Source of the DNA: Bacteroidota bacterium
GTDB taxonomy: Bacteria; Bacteroidota; Bacteroidia; JABDFU01
Assembly (NCBI GenBank): GCA_016183775.1
Contig: JACPDY010000079.1
Location: 1 to 64,000 of the forward strand
DNA length: 64,000 nt
Direction: 5' to 3'
Each line of letters opens with the position of its first letter. Within the stretch, counting starts at the first letter, position 1. Under the pieces are notes generated by a model. The model saw nothing but the letters and a program-made list of their open reading frames with translations, ran no database searches and was not told the origin of the DNA. A program made the translations under genes and the position numbers. Positions 42,445 to 54,000 of the stretch are shown here, in pieces.

Positions 42445-44916
42445 TTATTCAATAATTAATTTTTTGTTCGCCCTCATTCCGCTTTCACGTGAAATGACAG
42501 AAAGAACATAAACTCCTTTACTCAGATCTGTTACGACAATACGTTCGGTGAACTTTCCTGAACGCTCCCCGACACTATTTATAAATACTTGTTGTCCGGA
42601 AATACTGAACAACTCAAAGGTGTACTGCGTTTTTTCCAGAGAAAACATCTCCAGGATTATTTCATTCAGCTCCGGATGAATATATGTTTTTAGGATAGCA
42701 AGGTTTTCCTGTTGTAAATTGCTTATGCCCGTAGTGGTGGTTGAGAAGGGGTTTGATTCAGTGGAGCATCCGTCCGCATTGGTTACAACTACTTTATATG
42801 TGCCCTGTGTCGTATATGTATAAGATTGTGAATTAGCTCCGGGGATCAGGTTCCCGTTCAGGTACCATTCATAGATCAATACATCAACATTAGTAGAAGT
42901 AAGCACATTGCCGCTTTTAGTAATTACTGGTTTTGGCGGGCCCTGGTAGACTGTGATCGAAACAGTTGAATTGGCAGTACATCCGTTTGTACCGGTGACA
43001 GTTACGGTATAAGTGATATCGCTGGTCGGACTTGCATCCGGGTTCGGGATAGTGGTTGAGCTCAGCCCGGTTGGAGGCGACCAGGAATAAGTGCCTCCGC
43101 CGCTGGCTTGCATGGGAACAAGGTCTCCGCTGCACATTGCCGCGCCGGAACCCGCGTTCGCGTTTGGTGTTGGTTTTACGTTAACTATTACCATGTCGGT
43201 ACCTGTACCGGTACAGCCATTGGCGCTTGCAGAAACACTTACTGTATAAGTAGTGGTTACAGTAGGGCTGGCAACAGGGTTAGCGATTGTAGTCGAACTT
43301 AATCCTGTTGCTGGTGACCATGAATAACTTGTTCCTCCGCTTGCAGTTAATGTAGCGCTTGCTCCGGGGCAAAAAGAAACATCACTTCCGGCATTTGCAG
43401 TAATGGCTGGCGCGGGTTTAATTGTGACGCTGACCTGATCGCTGTTGCTGCAGCCATTGACATCTTTAACCACAACAGTATAGGTAGTGGATGAACCCGG
43501 ACTTGCAACAGGATTCGAAATACTAGTTGAGCTAAGTCCGGTAGCAGGAGACCAGGAATAAGTAGTGCCTCCGCTTGCAGATAACGTTGAGCTTAATCCC
43601 GCGCAAAAAGAAACGTCAGACCCTGCATTGGCAATTACCGGTGATGGGGTTATTGTAACTGTTATGGTTTTACTGCTTGCACAACCGGGCATTTTGCTTG
43701 CAGTAACTGTATAAGTGGTGGTTGTGGATGGAGAAGCAATAACACTTGTTCCGGTTGTAGTATTTAACCCTGTTGCAGGAGACCATAAATAGTTATCGGC
43801 AGCTCCGCTCACGCTAAGTGTTGATGAAGCGCCAAGGCATATTGATACATTGGATGAAACGGTAATCGTTGGCGCTGTGCAGGTCCAATGAGCGAGCCCA
43901 ACAGGTGTTCCAACCCATAAGCTGCCATCCTTGTCAATCGCCACAGCATTTATTTGGTTACTGGGCAGGCCAGGCGTATTGCTCATTTTATATGTTTTCC
44001 ATTTGGTTCCATCGAATTTTATTAATCCACTGTCCGCGCTGGCAAACCATATAACTCCATTTACTTTATCAAAAGCCATTGAGTATATCTGGCTGCTTGG
44101 AACGGGACCGCCTTTTGACATGTGTTTGTATATTGTCCAGGTTGAACCATTGCATTTTCCAACATACGGAGAAGATCCGGTCCCAAATAAAGTGCCTTGT
44201 GATGTTACCCATATATTCCCGGAACTATCCCGGCCCATCGAGTTTGTGTAATCACCAGGGATTACAGAGTTGCCTGAATTATATTGTGTCCATGTGGCGT
44301 TTCCGTCAAACTTACGTACACCGCTGTCCCAACCGCCTGACCATATATCTCCTGAATTATCGACAGCAGCGGCGTTCATTTTGGCGCCACCCATCGCGGG
44401 AGCACTTGTGCTGTTATAAACTGTATAGCTAAAAGTAGGGCTGCTGCGTTTTATGCGGAATAAACCTGCATGTGAAGGTGCCCAAATATTTCCTTTTTTA
44501 TCGATCGCAAGTTGTTGGATGTACGCATTACCTTCGAGTGCGCTTGAAGTAATTGTGGTGCCGCTTAGTTTTCCAATTCCTGCAGGACTTCCGAACCATA
44601 TATTTCCCAGGCTGTCAATTGCAATTGAAGCGACATTGGTTGTAGGAAATGAAGGGGTGTTATTCATATTCCATACAGTCCAGGTGCTGCCGGTAAATTT
44701 ACACAGGCCTGCATTAAAGTTCGCCATTTGGGTGGCTCCTATCCATTTGTTCCCGGCGGCATCAATGGCAATTGCTGTTATACCATTAACAGGGAGACCT
44801 GAGTTACCTGTATTATACAATGTCCATTGCGCATTGGCCTGTATGACGATCATGCCAATGAATACTAAGATCAATATGACTTTAGTGCTTTTTAGTGATT
44901 GTAATTTTGTTTTCAT
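42445..44916 (-). CDS. Secreted seven-bladed propeller protein with SprB-like repeats and type A T9SS domain
   Basis: 823 residues. After a signal peptide (IVIQANAQ end) come seven blades of the two-component-propeller (Reg_prop) type, each with an AxDxxGNxWxG core: IAIDAAGNKWIGA, IAIDSLGNIWFGS, LAIDKKGNIWAPS, AAVDNSGDIWSGG, MGRDSSGNIWVTS, MAFDKVNGVIWFAS and VAIDKDGSLWVGT. Seven is the number needed to close one propeller. Next are four Ig/SprB-like repeats (YSWSPATGLSSTT type), an Ig-like module (YEWYLNGNLIPGAN), and the sorting domain (FELFSISGQQVFI ... LSKGVYVLSVIS). There are no signalling domains, so it is an exported propeller rather than a sensor kinase. The function is unknown; ligand or carbohydrate binding is likely. 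Confidence 0.87.
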   Translation of the reverse strand: MKTKLQSLKSTKVILILVFIGMIVIQANAQWTLYNTGNSGLPVNGITAIAIDAAGNKWIGATQMANFNAGLCKFTGSTWTVWNMNNTPSFPTTNVASIAIDSLGNIWFGSPAGIGKLSGTTITSSALEGNAYIQQLAIDKKGNIWAPSHAGLFRIKRSSPTFSYTVYNSTSAPAMGGAKMNAAAVDNSGDIWSGGWDSGVRKFDGNATWTQYNSGNSVIPGDYTNSMGRDSSGNIWVTSQGTLFGTGSSPYVGKCNGSTWTIYKHMSKGGPVPSSQIYSMAFDKVNGVIWFASADSGLIKFDGTKWKTYKMSNTPGLPSNQINAVAIDKDGSLWVGTPVGLAHWTCTAPTITVSSNVSICLGASSTLSVSGAADNYLWSPATGLNTTTGTSVIASPSTTTTYTVTASKMPGCASSKTITVTITPSPVIANAGSDVSFCAGLSSTLSASGGTTYSWSPATGLSSTSISNPVASPGSSTTYTVVVKDVNGCSNSDQVSVTIKPAPAITANAGSDVSFCPGASATLTASGGTSYSWSPATGLSSTTIANPVASPTVTTTYTVSVSASANGCTGTGTDMVIVNVKPTPNANAGSGAAMCSGDLVPMQASGGGTYSWSPPTGLSSTTIPNPDASPTSDITYTVTVTGTNGCTANSTVSITVYQGPPKPVITKSGNVLTSTNVDVLIYEWYLNGNLIPGANSQSYTYTTQGTYKVVVTNADGCSTESNPFSTTTTGISNLQQENLAILKTYIHPELNEIILEMFSLEKTQYTFELFSISGQQVFINSVGERSGKFTERIVVTDLSKGVYVLSVISRESGMRANKKLIIE

Positions 44917-45090
44917 ATGTATATGGATTTTAGTGTTCGGGTTATTGTGTTTCTTGTTATATAAATTTGAGACAAAACAAGGCGCAAGTCAAACCAATAA
45001 TTTTAAATTGTTTCATTTCAAGATATTATCCATTCTAATTATATTAGCTTTTTTGCTATTTTTTGGCTATTTTCATAAAAATATTGTTTC

Positions 45091-46656
45091 ATGTCATATC
45101 TGAGTTCCGACGACCTTTTTACACTTATTAAAAGACTAAGCCAATCAGAAAAGAGGCATTTTAAGATTTATGCCTCCAGACATGTAATTGGCGGGGAAAA
45201 TAATTATGTCAGACTTTTTGACGCGATCGACTCACAAAAGGATTATAATGAAGAGGAATTGCTCAAGACAGAAAAGTATATCAGGCAATTGCCTTTACTC
45301 AAAACGAGATTATACAAGATCATATTAAAATGCCTCGAAGGTTTTACCGGCGATATAAAATATGAACTGCGTAGTATGTTGAACCAGGCCGGTTTTTTAT
45401 ATCAAAAGGGATTATTCAGGCAATATTTTAAATTATTGGACAAAGCCTATCAAATTGCTTTAAAGCACGATTTGTATAGTTACATAGCCGAGATAGCTTT
45501 ATTAAAGATTTCAGGGATGGGTAGATCTGGAATAATAGATATTCATGATCTGCAAGAACTATGGGATGATGAGAAACGGGCCACAGATAATTTAATGAAC
45601 CTGACAACATACAAAAAGATATCCAGGGAGTTTGAATTTTACTGGAATGATGCAGGCATGCGGCATCCGGATAAACAAAGGTTGACCGGCATAACCAGGT
45701 TAATGGCATCTCCATTTCTACGAGATGAAAGCAAAGCGATCAATGTAGCAGCAAAAAGGATATTCCATATTATTCATGAAAATTACAATCAGGCAATTGA
45801 TAATTGGGAGCAGGCATATTTACATGGAAAAAAAAGAATAGAATTACTTGACTCGAATCCATACCTGGTTGCGGGTGATCCCAATTTATATTTAGCTTCT
45901 ATGCGTAATATATTAGTTCAATGTTCGGTTTTAAAAAAATATAAGGAAGCAGAAAAATATCTGGATGACATACAAACTGCTGCTGAAAAATACAATTTTA
46001 AGCCCGATGAGCGTGGCAGGGCTTTGATCTTTTTAGGTGTTTATGAGTTTGAAATAGATAGGATTTTATTCCTTGGTGAGTTTGCCAAAGGCTGTACAAT
46101 GATACCTGAGATCGAAAGGAAATTGATTGAACATGAAGAAACAATTTCAGAAGGACATCGGGCACATTTTTATTTATGGATCGTAACACTTTATTTTGGG
46201 GATAAACAATTCAGAAAATCTTTGAAATATCTCAATCAGATTTTGTCTCAATTCAAAGCAATTCAGCAAACAGCAGATAACGATATTTATTGCACGGCTC
46301 TTATTATGTCAATTATTGTTCGATATGAATTAAAGGATTTTGAAACACTTCCGTACATTTTACGAGCCATATACCGTCACTTACGAAAAAAGGAACGGCT
46401 ATTTAAATTTGAAAGCATAGTCCTCGATTTCATCCGTAAAAAATTACCTGCTTTAAATACTTCCAAAGAATTGATAGCTGCATTTGAAATTTTAAAAGGG
46501 GCTATGGAAAAAGCCATGAGAGATCCGGATGAACCAAGACCATTGGTTTATGTCGATTACGTTTGCTGGATCGATAGCAAAATAGATAACAGGTCTTATG
46601 CTGAGGTTGTAAAAGAGGAGGCGAATAAAATAATGAAAGTAAGGACTTCGCTCTAG
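45091..46656 (+). CDS. Helical-repeat (TPR-like) protein of unknown function, copy 3
   Basis: 521 residues, full-length paralogue of the protein at 419 and of the broken copy at 21751. Shared landmarks are the LFTLIKRLSQSEKRHFKIYASRHVIGGENNYVRLFDAI N-terminal block, SPFLRDESKA near residue 210, FLGEFAKG near 330, FRKSLKYLNQIL, SIIVRYELKDFE and the terminal YVDYVCWIDSKIDNRSYAEV. No signal peptide or membrane segment. I do not recognise a function. Its stop lies 21 bp from the stop of the convergent giant gene at 46678, so the two mRNAs may overlap. It diverges from the propeller gene at 44916 across a 174-bp AT-rich promoter region. Confidence 0.8.
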   Translation: MSYLSSDDLFTLIKRLSQSEKRHFKIYASRHVIGGENNYVRLFDAIDSQKDYNEEELLKTEKYIRQLPLLKTRLYKIILKCLEGFTGDIKYELRSMLNQAGFLYQKGLFRQYFKLLDKAYQIALKHDLYSYIAEIALLKISGMGRSGIIDIHDLQELWDDEKRATDNLMNLTTYKKISREFEFYWNDAGMRHPDKQRLTGITRLMASPFLRDESKAINVAAKRIFHIIHENYNQAIDNWEQAYLHGKKRIELLDSNPYLVAGDPNLYLASMRNILVQCSVLKKYKEAEKYLDDIQTAAEKYNFKPDERGRALIFLGVYEFEIDRILFLGEFAKGCTMIPEIERKLIEHEETISEGHRAHFYLWIVTLYFGDKQFRKSLKYLNQILSQFKAIQQTADNDIYCTALIMSIIVRYELKDFETLPYILRAIYRHLRKKERLFKFESIVLDFIRKKLPALNTSKELIAAFEILKGAMEKAMRDPDEPRPLVYVDYVCWIDSKIDNRSYAEVVKEEANKIMKVRTSL

Positions 46657-46677
46657 GTGATGTTAACCATGGTGCTG

Positions 46678-49600
46678 CTACGGTGCTATCAGGTTAATAT
46701 TTATACTGCATCCATTCTTGTCTTTGATATTTATGTTATACGTACCCGGGCAAAGATGATTCTGATACCGGTTGGTGTATCCGCTTGGCCAGGAGTAGGA
46801 GTAAGGGCCTATGCCGCCGTTTGCTGTTACCAATATCCATCCCTTACAACCGCACCCGGCACAGGTAGCGGAACCTTTGGTAAATTGTCCTACTAATGGA
46901 GCGGGTGAAATAATATTGGTGGTTGTAGTGGCCGTGCATCCTTTCGCATCATTCACCGTTACGGTATAATTGCCTGCAGCGAGGCTTGTGGCTGTTTGAG
47001 AAGTTTGTCCGGTGTTCCAAACATAAATATAAGGAGAAGTGCCGCCTCCGGGGCTTGCAAGGGCAGTTCCATTCGTCCCTCCACTGCAGGTTATATTGGT
47101 TGGTGTAACGGTTAAGTTAACAGCAGGATTAACAGTTACTACCGCCGTTGAACTGGCAGTTGCACCTGTATTATCAGTCAGGGTTACCGTATACGTTGTG
47201 GTAATAACAGGACATGGATTTATATTTTGTGTGATAGCACCATTGCTCCAGGAATAATTGTAAGGTGCTGTCCCGCCTGAACCTGTCGATGTTACCGTAG
47301 TGCAAACACCTGCGCATGTTGTATTACCGGTAGCAGTTACCGTGGGTGAAGCAGAGCAGTTAATTACCTGGATGGTTGTTGACACATTATCATAACAGCT
47401 TGCATTCTCGACCGAATGAATGACAGTATAATTCCCCGCCGTTAAAAATGTATAGGAAAAATCAGTAGTGGTACCGGATACAATAGATGTGGAATTTTGA
47501 GAAATAGTCCAGCTGTAGGTACCCGTTGTTGTACCTGTATTGGTAAAAATTACTGGGCTTCCGACGCAAACAACTCCGGCAGGTGATTGTGCAAATGTTG
47601 CAGTTACCGCATTTTGTGCTGTGGCCGTTACGCTACAAGTTTGAATGCCGGAACATCCATTGGCATCAGCAATGGTTACGGTATAAGTACCGGTTACCAA
47701 AGGCCCATCCCCTGCAGATCCGGAAGTTGTAATAGTTTTCCCCGTACTAAAAGTGAAGGCGTAAGGGGCGGTACCTCCTGCCGCAGCTATACTTACATTG
47801 GCACCTTTGCCGCATGTTGAATTGTAGGGCGTTACAGTATAGCTTAAGGGCGCCATAGCTGTAACAGGCACTGCTTGTGTTGAAACGCAGCCATTAGCAT
47901 CAGTTACAGAAACAATATAATTGCCAACTCCAAGCCCGGTTGCAGTGGTTCCCGTTTGTCCGCCGGCAGCTGCACCCCAATTATATGCGTAGGGTACAGT
48001 ACCACCGCTTGCACTTATTGTTGCAGTACCGGTATTTTTACAGGCCGATGTTTGAGTAAAACCGGAGAAATTAGCTATTAAGGATGTTGATTGGGTAATA
48101 ATAAAACTCTGCTGATAGGTACAGCCGCTCGCGTCTTTAATTGTAACAATATAATTGCCGGAAGTGAGACCGGTAATTCCCGCGCCTGTTTTTCCATTGT
48201 TCCATATATAATTATAGGGAGACGTTCCTCCTGTTGGGAAAACAGTTGCTGTACCATTACTTCCTCCATTACAGGAAACATTTGTTTGCGTACCTGTGGC
48301 CGATAAATTCCCAACAGGGGCGGTAATCGTAAAGTAGGCCGTATCCCTGTTACATACATCATCCGTTACTTCCACCCAATAAGAGCCTGGACATAATCCA
48401 CCACCGGTATTTGATGTGCTATTGGTGTTTAATACCTGAGTGCCATTGCTCCATATATAGTTATAAGGCGCTACACTGCACGTTGCACTTATGCCTACGG
48501 TGGCAGTACCATTACACAAGCAACTGCCCGCATTCACCTGGCTTTGTGTAAAGCTGGGAGGTGGGTCGGGAATGAACTTTAGTATATAGCCCTGAGTATA
48601 ACCCCCATTGAATGAAGCTGCTCCAAAGGACCTGTTATTGAAAAAAGCTCCCCCACCTGGATCTACAAAGGGTAAGCCGGTATTGGTTCCGGATGCATAC
48701 TCCCAGAACACTCCTACAACAAAAAGGTTATTGTAAGGATCTACTGCCAGCGCACCCCTAAAGTCATTACCTGTAGAGCCAATGAAAGTAGCCCATAATA
48801 ATTTTCCTGTTCTGCTGCTAAATTTAGTAACGATAACATCTCCGGGAAGTTCTTCGGAATGTTTCCATCCATAACCCCCTCCCCAGGTGTTATCGCAATA
48901 AGAGCCGCAGCCAGGATTATAGATCGTTATATCAGCCGATTCGGTGCGGAATGCAAGATATAAGTTACCGCAATTATCAAATTCTATTTCATCGCATACC
49001 ATATTTAGTTCATCTTCATCCACTCCTGCATTTGGAGCGGTCGGTATTCCGCTTCCTCCATAATAGGTTGACCAGGTAAGCGCACAGGAAGAGTTGAACC
49101 GGGTAATAAACATGTCAAATAACCCCGATAATGTTGCATCGTAATAAGCTGTACCCCAGGTCTGGGTTGGGAAATTCACTGAAGTTGTCGAACTCGTTAC
49201 ATAAATATTGTTGTTCAGGTCAAGTCCGATCAACGAAATGCCCGGCGTATCACGTCCCGCTTCCGCACCGCTTCCGCCAAGGAATGTGGACCATTGAAGC
49301 TGTCCTGTAGCAGTAAACTTTGCAACATATGCGTCGTACTTACCTCCGTTATAAGAGTTATCATTGTATGCACCTCCCAGTGATTGTGTAGGGAAATTGC
49401 CCGAACCAGTTGGCCCGGTAACATAAATGTTTCCGGAAGGATCGGTTGTTAAACTGGTTACCCAATCATCCGAGCTTCCTCCCAAATAAGTTGACCATAG
49501 AAGCTGGCCTGTATTATCAAACCCGGCTATATATGCATCATCCGCACCATTGTAAGTATTATCGAAATAAGCAGCGCCCCATGCCTTGGTAGGAAAATCG

Positions 49601-51084
49601 GTAGAAGTTGTCCATCCGGCTATGTAAATATTTCCGTTCGGGGCAATATTTATTGATGTACCATTATCCCAGTTGCTTCCTCCGAAATGTGTTGCCCATA
49701 TAAGGGTGCCGGTATTTGAAAAACGGAGAATAATAGCATCCGCTCCAATTCCAAATGATCCGGCAGGATTATACGTTGGATTATAATAAGCTGATCCCCA
49801 TGCCTGGGTGGGAATAGCTGCATGGGTAGCACCTGTAATATATATATTGTTAGCCTTATCAATAGTTAGAAAATTGGGAGAAGTAGTATTGCTGGCAGCA
49901 CCATAATAAGTACTCCAGGTAAGCACGCCTTTGTTTGTAAATCTGGCAATAAACAGTTGTTTCATAGCCGCACTATAGTATGCGCTTCCCCAGGGCATAA
50001 GAGGAAGGCTGCCCACTGTTTGCCCGGAAACATATACATATCCATTTGCATCGCAATCCACCGTCACGGGATTTACGGATGATCCATTACCACCGCTCAT
50101 GTCGTAAAAATATGTTCCCCACCAAAGTTGTGGATCAATAACCAGGGTTTTGGAATTATCATAATCGTCAAGCGAAAAAGAAATCTCGGATTCCTGCTCC
50201 TTTGGTTCGCCGGAAGCAAATGTTCGTATAAATTTTGCAGGGATGTTTTCCCGGCTTTTATCCATATAGCACATCGGCGTATTTTCAGTAAGTGTTCCTA
50301 AATGTGTTCTAATATTTATGTTGCCTTCTGTGTCGATGTCCAGGTCCTTTTCCGAACGGTACAATAATTTTATTTGTTTGGGGTTAGCGCCCGGGTGAAC
50401 AACGAAATCATATTTAAAACCTTTGCTGTCCGAATTGTACAATACCCAATCAATGCCGGGATAAATTTCTTTGATCGTTATTTTTTTGTAAGTATGTACG
50501 CCAAGAATACCTTCAGCAGCCTCCTGCTCGGTATAATAATTGCCCGTCCAGACGGACGCGCCTTCTGTGATTACATTTTCCTTTTTTATGCTGGCACCCG
50601 TTAAGTTCATGTCAATTCGTAAGCATTCATATCTAATCTGCTCGCGCATTTTTTTCAAAAGTTCGTGCTCAATAAAATTGTCAAAATTATTTTCTTCCTC
50701 TTCCCTTCCCGAATTCTTCTCAGGCAATGTGTCCGGCTTTATAAACATATACGAAAGTCCTTTTTCGGTAACATACATATTCACCCCGGGCGCTTCTGTT
50801 TTAAAAAGGATAAAAGGTGTGGGCTTGCCCTCACTATCCATCATCTGCCCTTTGTTTTCCAGAAAGCCTGGTTGCTGCTGGGCCGATATCCATTGCTGTG
50901 CCTGTGCTTTCAGCTTGGGATCAGTGACTTTTTTAAGTCCATCTTCTTTCGCTTGCTTTCCTTGATCAGCTGTTCCTCCAAGGAATGGAGATTGCGAATA
51001 CATGTTACCGGAGATAAGCAGTGCAGCTATGAAAAAGCGGAACATTTTTATAATAATCATTTGGATAAACATCATTTTGCTCAC
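46678..51084 (-). CDS. Giant secreted SBBP/SprB-repeat protein (giant 5)
   Basis: Up to 1468 residues. The longest frame starts at GTG 51084 and overlaps the stop of giant 6 (GTGA), but MFRFFIAALLISGNMYSQ at 51045 is the better signal peptide, and both may be used. N-terminal domain from PGFLENKGQMMDSEG to TLVIDPQLWWGTYF (about 320), SBBP-type blades to about 830 (WSTYLGGSSDDWVTSLTTDPSGNIYVTG), SprB-like repeats including CNGGSNGTATVFPTGGTSPYN, a PKD-like domain (VCVGSPVIFTNTGTTTGTYSW) and the C-terminal module (CAGCGCKGW, LCPG, KDKNGC), where Gly replaces the Glu of the others. The close junction with giant 6 suggests cotranscription. Confidence 0.87.
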   Translation of the reverse strand: MSKMMFIQMIIIKMFRFFIAALLISGNMYSQSPFLGGTADQGKQAKEDGLKKVTDPKLKAQAQQWISAQQQPGFLENKGQMMDSEGKPTPFILFKTEAPGVNMYVTEKGLSYMFIKPDTLPEKNSGREEEENNFDNFIEHELLKKMREQIRYECLRIDMNLTGASIKKENVITEGASVWTGNYYTEQEAAEGILGVHTYKKITIKEIYPGIDWVLYNSDSKGFKYDFVVHPGANPKQIKLLYRSEKDLDIDTEGNINIRTHLGTLTENTPMCYMDKSRENIPAKFIRTFASGEPKEQESEISFSLDDYDNSKTLVIDPQLWWGTYFYDMSGGNGSSVNPVTVDCDANGYVYVSGQTVGSLPLMPWGSAYYSAAMKQLFIARFTNKGVLTWSTYYGAASNTTSPNFLTIDKANNIYITGATHAAIPTQAWGSAYYNPTYNPAGSFGIGADAIILRFSNTGTLIWATHFGGSNWDNGTSINIAPNGNIYIAGWTTSTDFPTKAWGAAYFDNTYNGADDAYIAGFDNTGQLLWSTYLGGSSDDWVTSLTTDPSGNIYVTGPTGSGNFPTQSLGGAYNDNSYNGGKYDAYVAKFTATGQLQWSTFLGGSGAEAGRDTPGISLIGLDLNNNIYVTSSTTSVNFPTQTWGTAYYDATLSGLFDMFITRFNSSCALTWSTYYGGSGIPTAPNAGVDEDELNMVCDEIEFDNCGNLYLAFRTESADITIYNPGCGSYCDNTWGGGYGWKHSEELPGDVIVTKFSSRTGKLLWATFIGSTGNDFRGALAVDPYNNLFVVGVFWEYASGTNTGLPFVDPGGGAFFNNRSFGAASFNGGYTQGYILKFIPDPPPSFTQSQVNAGSCLCNGTATVGISATCSVAPYNYIWSNGTQVLNTNSTSNTGGGLCPGSYWVEVTDDVCNRDTAYFTITAPVGNLSATGTQTNVSCNGGSNGTATVFPTGGTSPYNYIWNNGKTGAGITGLTSGNYIVTIKDASGCTYQQSFIITQSTSLIANFSGFTQTSACKNTGTATISASGGTVPYAYNWGAAAGGQTGTTATGLGVGNYIVSVTDANGCVSTQAVPVTAMAPLSYTVTPYNSTCGKGANVSIAAAGGTAPYAFTFSTGKTITTSGSAGDGPLVTGTYTVTIADANGCSGIQTCSVTATAQNAVTATFAQSPAGVVCVGSPVIFTNTGTTTGTYSWTISQNSTSIVSGTTTDFSYTFLTAGNYTVIHSVENASCYDNVSTTIQVINCSASPTVTATGNTTCAGVCTTVTSTGSGGTAPYNYSWSNGAITQNINPCPVITTTYTVTLTDNTGATASSTAVVTVNPAVNLTVTPTNITCSGGTNGTALASPGGGTSPYIYVWNTGQTSQTATSLAAGNYTVTVNDAKGCTATTTTNIISPAPLVGQFTKGSATCAGCGCKGWILVTANGGIGPYSYSWPSGYTNRYQNHLCPGTYNINIKDKNGCSININLIAP

Positions 51085-54000
51085 GGCGCACTTACCGTTA
51101 TATTTATACTACATCCATTCTTGTCTTTAATGTTTATTGTATATGAACCCGGACAAAGATTATTCTTATACCTCTTACTATAACTGTCCGGCCAGGAATA
51201 AGAATATGGACTTGTGCCACCGGCTGCATTTACCATTATCCATTCTTTGCAGCCACAACCAGTGCAACTGGCGGTACCTTTGGTAAATTGTCCAACTAAC
51301 GGCGGTGATACAATTACTGTGGCAGTGGTTGTCGCTGTTTTTCCCCCGGCATCTGTTACAGTTAAAGTATAAGTAGTGGTTAAGGCCGGACAGGGGTTTA
51401 TGTTTTGAGTTGAGCTGCCATTGCTCCATGCATAAACATAGGGAGTTGTGCCTCCGACAGGATTGGATGTCACTGCAGCGCAGGAGCCCGAGCATATTGA
51501 AGAGCTTGTAGCAGTTACGGTTGGCGCTGCTGAACAGTTAATTACATTTATCGTGTCTCTGGCAACGTCACCGCATGTTGCGTTGCTGACAGTGTGGTTA
51601 ACAATATAATTGCCTGCAGTTAAAAAAGTATAAGAAAAATTGGATGAACTACCACTGACAATTGGAGGATTGTTAATAGTCCAGCTATAGGTTGCTCCGG
51701 GAAATGTTGTTCCTGTATAATTTACGGTAGTACCTGTGCAAACAGTTCCGGCCGGTGGAGTTTTTGTAAATGCAGCCAATGGGCCAACTGTTACAGCAAC
51801 AGTAGCGCTGTTTGTGGCCCCGGTAGCATCCGTTACCGTTACTGCATAGGTGCCATTACTTACAGGACAAGGAAATATTTTTTGTGTGGTAGCCCCGGTA
51901 TTCCAGAGATATGAATAAGGAACTGTGCCGCCCGTCACTGCTGCTGTAATGCTTTTGCTGCAGTCCCCTCTTGGAATACATGAGCCTCCAACAATTCCTA
52001 CTCCCGGTTTACCGGCAGGGCAATTTACCGCAACAACGGTATCTATTGTTTCGGCCAGGCATCCGTTCTGAACAGTTTTATGGCTGACTATGTATGTACC
52101 AGGATTGTTAAAGGTAGCACTGAAATTATTGGTATTTGAGGAACCAAAGCCATAAATCAGCCAGCTTCCCCCGGATAGTCCGCTGGTATTAGTAAATGTT
52201 ACAGAAGTTCCAACACAAACAGTTTTAGCAGGGGATATTGTAAATGATGAAGGCGGGGGCGGGCCCTGGGGTACATTCACGCTGGTTGATGCAGTGCATC
52301 CATTTCCATCAAATACAGTAACAGTATATGTTCCCGCTTTTAACCCGGTAAGTGTACCTGTTGATCCTGCTCCCGGCAATCCTGAGCTCCATGAATACTG
52401 GTATCCGCCTGGCGCTCCGGATGGTGACACAGTCGCGCTTCCAATACCTCCCGAAGTACAGTTATTGGGTACAGAACTTGTTGGTAATGCAAGGGAAGGA
52501 TTGGTTCCCACAGTAACTGCAGTTGTTGCCGTACATCCGCTTAAATCTGTAACAGTTACTGTATATGTTCCTGTTGTTAAATTGGTAATAAGAGAATTGG
52601 TGCCTCCTGTATTCCATAAATACATATAGGGAGGTGTACCATCCATAGGAACAATACCTGTATACCCATCGGATTTTCCGGGACAAACATTCCTGCCTGA
52701 AACAGACAAGGTTATTGTTACCGGGGTTGGTGCAGGCACATTAGCCACCTGTGTACCAGTACAACCTTTGCTGTCCGTTACCGTTACAGTATAATTACCT
52801 GCAGTAAGATTTTTGGCTATCGCCGTTGTTTGTCCATTATCCCATAAATAAGTATAGGGAGCTATGCCGCCGCTTGGTGTTGCCGTTGCAATACCTTTAT
52901 TGCTTCCGTTGCAGGTAGAATTGTCGGCGGTAGTACTTACACTTACTGTCGGTAAAATAATAACAGTTGTACTTGCGGTGCTTGTGTTTCCAACAGCGTC
53001 TGTTACCGTTACGGTATAGGTTGTATTTACCAAAGGACAGCTTGAAATATTTTGTGTTAATGCCCCGGTATTCCAACTATAATTATATGGTGCAGTTCCA
53101 TTGCTGCCCGTAGCAGATACAGTGGAACACTTTCCCGGGCAGGTTCCCGGTGCAGCGGCTGCAACCGTAATACCACAGGGTGTCACATTAATATAAGAAG
53201 TTTTTGTAAGGCTGTCTTTTTTACACTGTGTAGTAAGCACCAATTTAACAGAATAGTTTCCGGCAGCAGGATAAGTAACTGATGGGTTCAACTCCGTAGA
53301 AGTAGCGGGACTTCCACCTGTAAAGGTCCACTCGAATTTGTATCCGGTAGTGTCGCATGTGTTGTTTACTGAAGGTGTATATGTAACAGGCTTGTTAACA
53401 CATACGTTGGTAGCGCTCGCCGTATAGCCCAAACCAAGCACCTTGGCTTCGCATAAATTAATGCAGAATTTATCCATAAAGGCATCCATTCCTCCGCCGC
53501 CATGTATAGTCTGAAATGCACCGGCTGTTACCGGGTATTGACCCTGGGTGTATCCGGTAATATATAAGTCGTTTGCAAAAATAGCCATGTTGTTAGCCCC
53601 GGTATTTTCATATTCATCTTCCTGGGGCCCTCCTATGTATGTTCCACAACTACGGATTCCATTGGTATTAAACTTCACAATATAAAAATCTTCCACACCG
53701 GCAAAATTGGGCTGATAAGCACAGGAGAGACTCCCGGGATAAGTTCCTCCATTCATGTCTTCCCATTCCCAGCACACATAGCTATTCCCGGCAGCATCTA
53801 TGGCAAAGCCATTCAAACATTCATCATTATTGCCTCCCACATATGTGGCCCACACACGGGCGTAGGAAGAATTGAATTTAATAAGAGCAACATCACCATA
53901 GCTGGTGCCGCCACCACCACCACCGTATGCAGGTTGGTAAGCTCCCGGAGTTGAAATATTAGTTGTAGAAGCAGTACTAATACACAAAATAACATTACCT

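Noticed and set aside
44453-45103. 216-codon plus-strand frame opposite the start of the propeller gene
   Set aside because: Its first two thirds are antisense to well-supported propeller blades, and the rest runs through AT-rich promoter DNA with no domain features.
51081-51084. GTGA overlap taken as proof of the giant 5 start
   Set aside because: Several in-frame ATGs follow within 40 bases, and the one at 51045 gives a better signal peptide, so the overlap may be fortuitous.
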